From: Antennarius striatus | Lineage: Eukaryota; Chordata; Actinopteri; Lophiiformes; Antennariidae | Length of the DNA: 64,000 bases | Assembly: GCF_040054535.1 (NCBI RefSeq) | Contig: NC_090782.1 | Coordinates: 20,801,001-20,865,000, forward strand | Direction: 5' to 3' | Shown: positions 52,901 through 64,000 of the stretch, in pieces | How positions within the stretch are numbered: position 1 is the first letter of the stretch | How the letters are laid out: every line of letters begins with the position of its first letter | The notes under the pieces: generated by a model | Databases searched by the model: none | What the model was told of the DNA's origin: nothing | The model's input: the letters and a program-made list of their open reading frames with translations, nothing else | Made by a program: the position numbers and the translations under genes

Positions 52901-53820
52901 AGTCTTCAGTAGAAACTAAGCCTTTGGTTCCATCTGATTGGACTTTCTGATGATCGCACTCAACACTATCGTACTAATGAACATCATTGTCAACTGTGAC
53001 AGCAACCGTAGAGCTCAAAGTCCACCAAGCTCCCAAAGAAAGTCTGTAAAATTTAGGGTTAAATGTCACATGACAAGGACAAAATCCCAGTGAAATGATA
53101 GAAAAATCACTTCAACTCCAACACTTCCTTTAATCTATGGGCTTTCATGACGTAACAGTCCATGTAAAAGTTTAGCGCTGTGGTTGAACTGGTTACTTAA
53201 CTGTTATCTTTAGGCCACGCTCCCACATAAGAGAAAAGGTTGTGTAAAAACAGCATTGAATAATAAATCCAGACCCTTGAAGACAAGGGTGTGATTAAAT
53301 GTCAACCGCTGACCTATAATACGTCTGTCTAACGTGTCTCTTAGATGACAAAAGCACAAATACCTGTTATAAGAGATGTTAATGATTGTCACAATTGTAT
53401 GGAACTGTTGCCATGGCCACCGCTATTGTGGGTGCTCTGCTGGGGATTTCTTTGAAGAGGGTCAAACGGCCATAATTCTGGAAAATCAACACCCGTATGC
53501 CTGCCCGGGCGTGTAGCGACAAGGACCGCAAGAATTCAGAGAACTTGAAACCTGTTGCTGGTGGTGCGTGGTCGGACGGTGGTTGCTGCTAGATACGCAC
53601 ACACATTGTGGCGTTGTTTTAATACAATAAACCTCCAGAGGAATGATGACTAAAACTTATTGTAGGCCAGGAATAAAATATACTTTATTCTTGTCGTAAA
53701 AAACAAGGAGGTTTAGGTTCCACTTCTGGAAATTGTGTGAATTAAATGAATCCTTCATATTTACAAGCAAAGGTGAGATATTAACTGTATGTTTTGCTTC
53801 GTTGATATAATGTTCATGTA

Positions 53821-53826
53821 TTTATT
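53821..53826 (-). promoter_or_regulatory. Putative swt1 poly(A) signal
   Basis: TTTATT on the plus strand is AATAAA in swt1 sense. It lies about 100 nt after the stop codon and just past the CA repeat. Confidence 0.5.
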
Positions 53827-53845
53827 TATCATAATTATTCTGTTG

Positions 53846-53847
<2 letters not shown>

Positions 53848-53918
<71 letters not shown>
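53848..53918. repeat. (TG)n microsatellite in the swt1 3' UTR
   Basis: A 71-bp pure TG tract, read as (CA)35 in swt1 sense, beginning 8 nt after the swt1 stop codon. It fills most of the inferred 3' UTR. Confidence 0.95.
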
Positions 53919-53923
<5 letters not shown>

Positions 53924-53926
53924 GTC

Positions 53927-56900
53927 CTACCGGTAGTCTGGTTGTGAAAAACAATCAATAAGGTCCTTGGTTGTCAATCTGGACTCCAACTGATTACACA
54001 TGATATTGAGCAGCACCTGGACTCCTTCTGAACCCGGAGTGGAAGACAACAACCTTGGATGAAGCACAAAAAACAGCATTTAGACTGATGTAAAAAATAT
54101 TTTTTGCAATGAATCCCATCCTATGCATTCTTTTTGAACGAAACAAACAAAATGTATGCACAGTAGTCTTATAAACAAGTAAAATTTAAAAAAGCACATG
54201 AAATTACTAAATCCGTTAACCCCTTCACTACCTCCAGATTTGTCCACTTCTCTTACAACATACATGCATTATTAGCTTACATGCATGCTTTTGCACACTG
54301 GCTACATGGAAGGCTCTAAAACAAAATGAATACAGAGCACTTAAATGTGTTCTGTATCCATTCATCCCTCCATCGCTGATCACCACACGGAAATGCACAC
54401 ACACAAACACACTGCTCTCAATAAATGCATTACAGAGGAATACCCTGAAGGCCCGGGGGAAAAAAAACCCTCAACACTACAGAGAAGACAACTGCTGATA
54501 GGAATAAAACCAGAAACAGAAAATTGTTCAGTGAGCTGAGTCCCTATTAAACATATTGTGTCTCGAGTATCGTCAAAGAACGACCTACATTACGAGGGTC
54601 TGTTTGCCACATGAATGCCTAATGAAACGAAACCCCAGTTCATTCTCCTGCTTAAGAACCCGGGCACCATATTCTAACTGCAACGCAAAGCCCAGCAAGA
54701 TTTAAGGCTGTAAGCCATCTAACATATGGATACAGTGGTACGTCATCATTCATTTTGAGTCATGTTTCTGGCTTTCTTGGTGATGTTAACCACGTGACCT
54801 TTTTCAGAGGAAAAAACACTGTGAGAACAGTCGGTAAAGCAAAGTTGTCAAACTGCCCGCTTGTAAAGTCAAACAATAAACTAAAGTAAAACTGCTGAGT
54901 CAGGTGATAATATTTTATGATTTCATCAGGCTAAGTGTCCTCTCTTCACATGCAAGCTGTCGTGTGATTCATGGGTCACATAAAAACATTTAGCACAGTC
55001 TCCGTAAAACACCAAAGTTAGCAGACTCACACAGGATCACGTGTGTAAAGAGGGAGTAGCAGCGAGCAGAGAGGGACCGGAGACACGTAGCTAAGACCGA
55101 AAGTAGTCGCATGAGTCAGCTGAGATACCTGCTGAAGGCGAGGAGCAGCTGTGAGACCACGGAGGACAGTTCATGCAAACAGACCAATGCGTCCTGCAGT
55201 GGTGCAAGACTTCCCATTGGATGAGCGCTCTGCATGGTGTGAGGGTCAAAGCCCAGAGCTTTGAACACTTCAATGCTGAAACGTAATGGAAAAAACTGAC
55301 TTAAGGGTGAATGGAGTTGAAATCAGTATCAAAATAAACAATCTGCTAAGTGTTGTTCGTTCTCTGTGCACTTTTTAAATGGTCTTACTTGTAGCATCAA
55401 CTGCCCTCGTTGCAAAAAGACTGAGTTCACTGTTCAGAAATGAGTTGTCGATTGAATGTAAAATGAGTCCAGGTGAAAAGTGAGGTGAAAACACACCAGC
55501 CTCAATGCTTCCCTTTGTTTAATCGTCTCAGTGAATTAGCAGGCGAAGCCTTTTTACACTCACCTTTTTTGAAACACATTATTCCAGACGTTTTCAAACA
55601 GAGACCACACCTCCTGGTGAGTCACCTGATTGGACACTGGTTGGTTGTCTTCATGACAGTCATCACTCATGATGATATCACCGACAGTAGATTCATCCTA
55701 CACATATATAAAGACCCCAGTGACAAACAGAGACATAATCCTTATATACAAAAAATATAACAGTCACTAGTTTTGCTCATCATTACCATCTCTTCTCCAA
55801 TATCTCATAAAGTACATTTGAAATGTAATTTGCTTCTTACTGACCTGTGTTTGCAGCTTATTGTAAATGTTGTTCATCGTAGAGAGGGCACCGGGAACAT
55901 GGCTTGAACTTTTCTCAAAGGCTTTAACAAGCTTTTTGGCTTCTTGGAGAGCTGATAAGGTGCTACTGAGGTCCACAGTTTTACCTGAATAAAACAATGA
56001 CCTGTGATCAATCAGATATGTCAAGGTTAATGCACATAAAGGTATAAATACCCCAAGATTATGTTTTTAGGGTGATTATGAGTACGTCTATCCAGGATTA
56101 CATGATAACAGTTGCATTAAGGGTGCACTTTTATTGAAGAAATGCCCTTCCAGGGGAGGAAATGTAAGTTCCCTCAGAAATGCATAAAGACAGTATGAAG
56201 GTCCCTCCGGTACAGAAAACAACAAGACATCCATGTGTTTCCTTTCTAGTCAAGAAATTCTCATAAGCAGCACTAATGGTAGCCCTTAAAACACATGGGT
56301 CAAACTCAAGGCCCGGGGGCCAAATGTGGCCCGCCACATTATTTTATGTGGCCCACGAGAGCATAAAAGGTCAGTGTCTAAAAAAGAAAATGGTCAAAAG
56401 TCCGCTTTGACCAAAACTACATTTACCACAATGCTGTAATTAAGCCCATCTTAACTTTGACAAAACCGTTTTGAACAAAGTTAATGTCTTCACTTGTGTT
56501 TGATGTTATTTTTCTTTATTCTCTTGAATAGTTTGATCCTTGATTGATGGAGTTCAGTGACAAATTAAAAGAATTTGTTATAACAGAACAAATTTTTTAT
56601 TTCGTGCAACTGTAATGTTTGTAACTTGATTAAGAAATAAATCCATAGTTATTTAACATTAAGGAGTAATTACATTTATTTTACATTACATTGATGATGT
56701 GGCCCTCGATGAAAATGAGTTTGACACCCCTGCCTTAAAATAATTAACCATTCTCAGAAATAGTGTTATATAAGTTGTCCTATGTGATCCATGTGTCTCT
56801 AAATGGCTGAATGGTTAGTAGGTCTTCGAGTGCATTTCTAACCGCAGCGCAGTTGTTGCAACATCTGAGTCCTGCAATAAAGCAATTAAAATCTTAACCG

Positions 56901-59900
56901 GAGTTTGTGAGAGTAAACACATCCAATAAAAAAAAGACTAATCTATGACAGATGACGACATTACTTAACTGTGATCTATGCTATCCTTGAGTAAATCTAA
57001 CTTGAAACTGATACTCAGCTTTGGTCTCAAATCAAGACACTGCAAAAGGTGTGTCCTCACCAGAACAGCAGCACATTCAAAACAGCCTGCCCAACAGAGA
57101 GCAGGAAGTCACATGCAGTACTTTTCCTTTGCAAGATTTCATTCTTCACCTCACGTACTATTTATTTCTCCTTCCTATCCTCTTCCTCCTCCTTGCCCTA
57201 CTCTCATTCTTTGGCACAGGTTCAAGCTGTGCAGAACAGACAAATCATAAATAATGGCACTTCACCAAAGATAATGAGAGGTGAACTAAATGTGTTAATG
57301 ATTCAACGATTGGCATTCTTTGCATTTAATGGATTCCCAACACAGGTGACAGAGGGATCGAGTGACCCTGAGACGCTGACACATTCAGTGCTGTAAGCAT
57401 AGTGTGATTAGATCCAGTGCAAGACTCACTGCAGTGACTGACTCAGCATCTTTCTGACACACATTGGACTGTCCCGGTTTAGCAGATGACCTGATTCTTA
57501 ATGTAGGTCTGAGCTCCAGCGTGTCACACCACAGCGGACTAACGGTTTCATCTGAGGGGAGGAGGGGTGAATAGGGGTGGGAGGGTGACTCAACATAGCA
57601 TGCAAAACAATATATCTCTTCCTTTAGACACCACGAGGAGCTCAGCTGAGCATTAGTCATATATATGAATATTTCTGCTCCCATATCTCACTTATCTGAA
57701 GTAAAGGAGGGTTAAATCATAAAATTGACATTGCATTTCTTGCTTCATCACTGTTCAGTGCATGAGAACTTTTTTTGAACTGCTATTTTTGAAATCACAG
57801 GGCTATAAATAGAGCTGATACCTAAATTGGAAAGTAGGACTCCTTTACTGTGTGAGTCTCAATTTCATTTGTGTACTCGTTTAAATGTAGTCAACAATGA
57901 AAAAAATATCTGGACCAAAAAAAAATAAATGTGAGAACACAAAATGGAAGTCATCACTTTTCACCTACATACCTGAGTTGAAGAAAATAAGAAGATTTAA
58001 AACATTCTGTAGAGTCCTGCGTGGGACGATGTGGCCAAATACAGCAATCCAATGCTTTTTGAAACACTGTAGGACATCTTGAAGAGTCCAGGGTGGTTTT
58101 AGATATACTATCTGTTAAAAGAAGAAGCAAAATCAACAGTCTCCCCAATAAATAAATATTAAACATTTGAAAAAACACCTCCAATCCCTCCATGTACTGT
58201 ATGTGGAGGAATTACTTCTCAATTCCTCAAACTACATCAACAGTAATTAAAATAGTCTCACCCATAAAAGGAATTTCTTAAACAAAACTGTACCTCTAGC
58301 CAGAGGTCGTCGTAAACAGCCTTCATCTCCACCTCTAACACGTCAGACAGCACGGCTCGCAGGCAGTCTTCAAGTTCAGAAACACAAGTGCAAATCTTCT
58401 TTTCGTCCTCTCTGTTGTTCAGTTGCTTGTTATCTAAGGAGTTATATATACATGAGGAGTTGATTGACTTTTGAGCTCAGTAATGGAACAAACTAAACTT
58501 CTCATCTCAACAAACTACGTTGCACGCATTATACATGACTAATGATGACAAAAGACAGTAGATATTAACAAAAGAAGACGAAAAAGAACCAGACACAAAC
58601 ACACACAGGGGTGCCTCTAAGCATGCAGTATATTCAGTGGGAGGTAAGGTGACGGGCAGCTCCGACCAGGTGTGCCCCCAAATGAGCAGCTTGTAGGGGG
58701 CTGCCTTGCTCAAGGGTGCCTCGGCAGTGAGGTGAGCCAGCGCCTCCCACTGCCAGCTCACACTCCAAATGTTTCAGCCCACCAAGGTCTTGATCCGGTG
58801 ACTTCCGGTCCCCAGTTTAAAGACTTGGTGGACTGAGCTACTGCTGCCCCGTCCTGTCGTATTGCTGATACACTTTTCAATGTGGGCAGGGTTAGAATTT
58901 GAGTCTCCATTCTTAAAATTAATCCTGCATCAGTTTTTCCTTCTAAAACCTGTCAAAACTAAAGTTGACACTTGCTGAAAATGCGAGCAAAACAAGGAAA
59001 ACAGGAAAAACTAGAAGCAATAACAGACATGGTCAGCGCAAGAATGGTATGTACCGCTTTCTGTTAGATGATGACGCAACATGTCATATAATTTCCTGTT
59101 TTTCCAGAAGAACACATAGACCGTTGGCTCACCTTTCTCTGCGACTTCCACGGAAAGGCGCGTTCTTTCGTGGCTCTGTGTCTGCGGTGACGTATAATTC
59201 GTGCTCAGAATTGTCGGTGAGACCTGAGAGCTGATGGGAGGCGCCGCGGGAGCCTTTGTGTTTTGCAGGTGATGAAAGCCGTAACTGCTTCTACCGAAAT
59301 CTGTTTCCAAATCATTCTTGCTGAGGGCATTCACTCCGCTCAGGATGGCTTTGCTGCATAGGTTTTTATCATTACTATAGGGGAAAGAGGGAAAGAAGTC
59401 AGGATCTGTATGGCAAAGAGAGCAGAAAATCAAGAAGATTCAGTCTCATCTGTTTCAAAGTGGCCTGAGTTTGGAGATGTGGCGGGTGGCAGAATATAGA
59501 AGTATGTGACAAATTCTACGCAAAATACTCATTAACAGAATCAATAAAGTAGCAGTGGAAAACAAGTAAATGGGTAAAAACAAAATAAAGTCAAACTAAA
59601 CAGTGGCTGCTCCACTATGTAGACCAAAAACATCTCTGAACAGCTAAACTTAGAATTGCCTCCGCAGCACATCTATTCTTGCTCAATTACCCTGTCCGAC
59701 CTTTTCATCCCAACTGGAACTATCTGGCTGGGCCCACTCAGTCACATGTTGTGCATTATTTGCAGAAGACGCACACTCTGCAGCAGTGGTGACAAATGAT
59801 AAGAGGGGGAGGGGGGTGGGACTCACGTGCATAGGATGAGAGCGCACTCTGGGTACAGACGCTGGTACTGCAGGCAGCACTGGAGAACTCGGTCATCGTT

Positions 59901-62900
59901 ATTCTCAGCATTAACACCATCTATAGAAAAGAAAAAACCGAGGGAAGAATGAGGCCAGAGGAAGAGGAGTGTGGAACAAAACATGTTGGTTTATATGAGG
60001 ACAAGGAGTTGAATTTGTGATACTGATGGCTTGTGGCAAGCGTTTTACCACGTTATAAAAAAAAGAGAACAAAACAGGGGATTCAAAGAAGGTGAAAAAA
60101 ATGGAGATTTCAGACATATCAGGAGATATATCTTCTTGAAAAGATTCTAATACCTCTGTCGAGCTATGATTTATAGCTACAAAACATGAATGGTGAAAGG
60201 TGTCCTTGAGTTTCACATAGATTATAGTTTAGGATCAAAATATGTTCGGTATTAACTAGGATTTATGTAAGTGTTAGATAGCCGTGACACACGGGGTTGA
60301 GTGTGTCGCTTATCATGAAGTGTCCTTGAGCATCCATTGTTACGTGTGTGTGTGTGTGTGTGAATATGATGCGAAGCTGGCCGTCTCTGCAATGCAGACA
60401 GTCAAACTGTCTCTGACAGGATGATTGGCTCTTTGTCACTAAATGACCAGTAGAATACTCACCGCTGCTCTCGGCAGCCTGCTGCATAGATTGACCCCAG
60501 AGGCGAGGTTCCCGGCTCTTCAAGGAGTTGTAAACGTATGAAATGGCGGGAGTCGCAAGATGAGCCACAGAGTGTGATAGGCCTCTCCCCTTCTTTAGAG
60601 AATCCATTTCCTGAAGCACTACCCAGGGAATGAGGACCACAGGGAAGCCTATGACTGGACAGGAAACGGGAAGGTACCAGAGGAGATGAATCTGTGTTTA
60701 GTGAATGCATTTCTTTAGGGCTAGCAATAAATTCCAAAAATGCAGACTCTGTATTTCAGACTTTTTGGCTTAAAGATTTTTAGACATTTTTGATGATGTG
60801 TGATATAAAATTAAACTCAAGCATTCAGTTTATGGCTGGACAACCTTTGAAGCCAACACTTTCTGAATACCTTTCATAATAACAAGACTTCGTTATATAA
60901 AATATGACATATCTATAAATGATTCAAGAAACATCAAATATTAGTCTTTTAAACACCTCCAAGACCATGAGATCTTATCCTTTTCACGTAATCCAGGTGA
61001 CTGAGGAGAATGTTGGTATCCAAAACAAGGATCAGTTCTTGCTGGGGGAGCTGTTTGCCTGTAAAAAGAAAGGCTCAGGAGTAAAGAATTGATCTTGTTG
61101 GAGTTTGCTGAGTAAAGATATCGCAATCATCAATCAACTCCTCAAAGACATTTTTTACAGGAGTGTGATGATTTCGGTGAACTAGATCCTAAAGGAAAAA
61201 GTTCATTTGAGGAAAATATCTTATCTTGAAAAATTGTCAAACTTTTCACGAGGCCAATGTAATTCCAAATTCTAGGTAAGTTGTCGTTGTCAAACAGACG
61301 TATTATGAGGGACAGGCTTTTAGGTGCAGCTACACAATAAATAAATTGAACTGCTTTGGTGTAGGTTTGTGTTCTCAATGCTGCTTGCTCTAAAACTGAA
61401 GCATTGTGTCAAAGCAAACAGTTGGTCATTCCAGGTTATAACCTTGCTGTTCAAGGACATCATCGTTTTACCATTTCCCAGCATACTAAAAAATGAACTC
61501 ACAGTGTGTGTTAATAGCTCCCTCTTCTGGTAGATCTATGTCCATGCAGGTGAGTTCCCCATAACTATGCATTACATTCACCTCCAACCTCTTCTCAGAG
61601 CGAGCAAGGTGAAGCTCTTCAACCACTTGAACCTACAGATATTTAAAAAAAATTACATGACAACAGCCTCTCTACCATTTTCAAGTACTGCAACGATAAA
61701 ACAATTAAAGGGTTTCTTTAATACACCGGACAGTGACATGTTTTCACTTGAAAATTATTCATGTCGTAAAAATGGGCAAAGAGATCCAGTAAAAGTAAAG
61801 CTAACACTGACTTGTTCAGTTTGAATGAATCATTTCTTTTAATTACCTCAACACCCCACGGCTCAGAGACTGCGTCACATACGGATGGGTGTTGGCCTGA
61901 CACGGATGACATCTTGTCTCGTCCTTCGGATGAAAAGCTTTTACTAATATCCACATGACTGGCAGCTTGTTTGGCAGTTTCCTCATTGGAGTGACTCGTT
62001 GAGGCCCCTAAATTTGAAAGTTTAGTCCCATGTTTTAGATCTTTGCTTGTTGAAATGGGACTATTATGGTCACCAGTGCCATCCACGGGCCTTGACTGAA
62101 CTGTTTTTGGTATCTTAAAAGTAATGGGCGGACGTGATGCAGCTGAAGATAGTTTTTGCTGAGCAGCTGAAGACTTATCGGTACTATGTTTCACTACACT
62201 AACATTTCCTGGGACTGAAGGAACATTCTTCTCACTACTGGGTGAGGATGTTTGCTTGGGTGATGTGAAACACAACTTTGTGGTAGATGCAGATGGAGCT
62301 TTGGTTTCTTTACGCAGGCTCCTCTTAGCCTCGTAATCTTGTTGATACCGTCGACAGATGTCTTTGTACGGTTCCCTTCTCTTCCCACATGAAATATCCT
62401 CGGAGGACTTGCTTGGTTCCTTGGTCTTGGTTGTACTGCTCTCTTTTATAGCTCTTGGTGGAGCCACAGCTCTGTACTTCCTTGTCATCAAATCCTCTGC
62501 TTGGTCTCTCCGTTTAGCAGAACCAAAACTAGAACTCAATACCTGCTTTTTTAATGTCGATGGGTTCCTCTGGGGAGACTTTTCATCTAAGCAATCTTTA
62601 GACATCTCTTTTCTCTGAGGAGCTGCAACTGCATCACTGGTGTTCAGGGATCTTGATGATGGCTTTTCTGATTTCTTACTTCCACTGACAACAATAGTTT
62701 TCAGTGGAATATAATCTTTTGCTTTACTCGAGCAAGTTCCCAGGTGGAATGACACAGAGACACTTTTTGTTTTTGTACATTCCTCTTCCTGACTGCAAGG
62801 GTTCTGGTCTGCAGCTCGTGTCTCTGCCAGTCTGTAGACAGGCTTTTTGATCTGACGAATGCTTTGGGAGGCATCTTTAACTGGATGAAAAGTGCTACTT

Positions 62901-63813
62901 GTCCATGTTCCATAGCTACATGTATAAAAAAATTCAGATGAAAGATAATTATGAAAATATGAATCATGTAAAATGAAACAGTATCAACTGTTAATTGTTC
63001 TTAAAAGTTGAAAAATGATCTAACCTTTTCTGACTTTTTACATCAGTCTCCCTCTTGGCCTTTTTGTGTTTTCTGGTGGCATCTCGTTCTTTGGATTCCT
63101 AAAAAAACAAAAAAACAAAAACAAAACACACACACACACACACACACACACATTAAATAACCTGTAAAGAACCTGCAATAAATAGAAAATAGACCCTAAT
63201 TGATGGAATTTTTTTTCTGCAGGCACCTTTTATTGATCACGATGATCAAGAAAAAAAAAGTGGGTTTCAGCTCTTGGAAATGATGATAATCATTTTTCAC
63301 TGTTTTATGACATTTTATAGACCAAGTTATTAATAGATTGATCAGTTAAACTAAAAACAAGGCAGTCAGATGGCAACATCCCCTGAATTCAAAGTGTTAC
63401 CCTGACCTTCTCGCATAGATCAAAGATAAATCCTAGTGCTCTGACCTACAGTCATTGATCATAGCTTTGAAGCGGGATGTCAAAATGTGTAAGTGTCAGA
63501 TAGAGTAATGGTAGTTTAATACCTAGTAAGCAGAGGTTATATTGATATCTGATATACATCTGATATACAGTACCGGTTACCATTCTGACTGACATCTCTA
63601 TAATTTTGTTGACTGAACTTAACAATGCTTTCACCTAATGTTTGCCCCTGTTTCATCAGTCATACTGATATTGTGGATGCAAAGAGATGATTTTCTTTCC
63701 CCCATACTCGGTTCAAAGCAAAATAGTTCACCAGAATGCCATCTCACCTTCTCATCGTCTTCACTTGAGGACGATAACTTCTTGTGTCTTTTCTTTTTTG
63801 ACTTCTTACCCAT
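53927..63813 (-). CDS. swt1: Swt1 RNA endoribonuclease homologue (PIN domain)
   Basis: Fourteen coding exons, in transcript order: 63813-63748, 63098-63025, 62915-61847, 61632-61503, 61058-60957, 60648-60463, 59920-59827, 59374-59133, 58433-58294, 58111-57973, 55984-55845, 55697-55564, 55275-55129, 54053-53927. They total 2,790 nt and 929 aa, with every phase consistent (human is about 900 aa). The N-terminus is a Lys-rich nuclear-type sequence (MGKKSKKKRHKK), then about 350 Ser/Lys-rich, probably disordered residues, mostly in one 1,069-nt exon. The PIN domain begins near 455: VLDTNILLSH (D460), LQEMDSL (E494), D551/D552 and CTNDKNLC (D576) supply the acidic site. The C-terminal half holds the conserved LKPPWTLQDVLQC segment. 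Yeast Swt1 cleaves unspliced or faulty nuclear mRNA at pores; that role is inferred here. Convergent with ivns1abp. Confidence 0.95.
56292..56732. mobile_element. Non-autonomous hAT-type transposon with intact 8-bp target duplication
   Basis: Ends are CACATGGGTCAAACTCA and, reversed, CAGGGGTGTCAAACTCA, terminal inverted repeats of the widespread CAGGGGTGTCAAACTC hAT type. The left end continues GGCCCGGGGGCCAAATGTGG. The flanks are identical: CCTTAAAA at 56284-56291 and 56733-56740, an 8-bp duplication expected of hAT. At 441 bp it has no transposase. It lies in swt1 intron 10 (55985-57972). Confidence 0.88.
58570..58850 (-). mobile_element. Diverged tRNA-derived SINE, same family as 49200-49547
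   Basis: The minus-strand head is GGGGCAGCAGTAGCTCAGTC, with the B-box-like CCGGATCAAGACC. The body shares GAGGCACCCTTGAGCAAGGC and CTACAAGCTGCTCA with the copy at 49200. It sits in swt1 intron 8 and lacks the clear L2-type tail. Confidence 0.7.
60340..60362. repeat. Short (GT)n in swt1 intron 6
   Basis: About 10 GT copies, directly visible. Confidence 0.8.
63126..63152. repeat. (CA)n just upstream of a swt1 acceptor
   Basis: About 13 CA copies (GT in swt1 sense), followed by an A-rich stretch (T-rich in swt1 sense) that forms the polypyrimidine tract of the acceptor at 63098. Confidence 0.85.
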
Positions 63814-64000
63814 TTTCCTAGGGATCAGATTTGGAGGGGAACAGATATTTTACCTCGGTGAATATTTGGAATAAGCAACTTTCAGCTTTACAATCATCTT
63901 CTAATGCATTCGATTTTGACATTCATGTATGGTAGAAACAGCTTAACTAGTGAAAAGACTTGATTCCCAATCAGGGACAAAGATTGCAATTAAACTGAGC
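63814..64000 (-). other. swt1 upstream or 5' UTR sequence
   Basis: AT-rich, with no CpG-rich promoter, so the swt1 transcription start is probably beyond the window. A possible acceptor, GATCCCTAG, lies 4 nt before the ATG, which would put the UTR exon further upstream. Confidence 0.4.

Larger units (their letters stand above)
48291..53800. other. Intergenic region between convergent ivns1abp and swt1
   Basis: About 5.5 kb. Apart from one SINE and one large palindrome (listed separately), no gene or RNA was recognised. A 94-codon plus-strand ORF at 50541-50825 has no family resemblance and is not called. Confidence 0.6.

Overview
This is vertebrate nuclear DNA, almost certainly from a teleost fish. 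The genes are split by GT-AG introns, the window is AT-rich with many long microsatellites, and it carries fish-type tRNA-derived SINEs, an L2/CR1-like LINE fragment and a small hAT element. No bacterial operons, CRISPR arrays, viral genes or toxin genes were seen.

Three conserved protein genes can be read exon by exon. (1) 839-17110, minus strand: the first six coding exons (296 codons) of hemicentin-1 (hmcn1), holding the signal peptide and VWA domain; the gene runs off the left edge. (2) About 36.2-48.3 kb, plus strand: ivns1abp, a BTB-BACK-Kelch protein with a CpG-rich promoter, two 5' UTR exons and 13 coding exons (650 aa). (3) 53927-63813, minus strand: swt1, a PIN-domain endoribonuclease with 14 coding exons (929 aa). 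As I recall the human 1q25 map, the order and orientation match it (SWT1 and IVNS1ABP convergent, IVNS1ABP and HMCN1 divergent). That supports hmcn1 rather than hmcn2 and suggests an old syntenic block. The three proteins have no known common pathway: one is extracellular matrix, one is a cytoplasmic/nuclear actin-associated Kelch protein, one is a nuclear mRNA quality-control nuclease.

The 19 kb between the divergent hmcn1 and ivns1abp promoters holds the least expected gene: an uninterrupted plus-strand ORF for a 388-aa coiled-coil protein (19549-20715). It is built of near-identical 75-77-residue tandem units, with a further degenerate unit downstream in another frame. It lies 240 bp from a broken LINE. 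The rest of that interval is repeats and unannotated sequence.

Several structures are not explained by genes: perfect inverted repeats at 12805-12836, 18350-18383, 32800-32829 and 49933-49996; a 441-bp hAT element with an intact 8-bp target duplication inside swt1; a GC-AG intron in ivns1abp; a long CA repeat starting 8 nt after the swt1 stop codon; and a possible poison exon in hmcn1. Exon boundaries were read by eye from splice consensus, reading phase and remembered family sequence. No alignment or RNA evidence was available.
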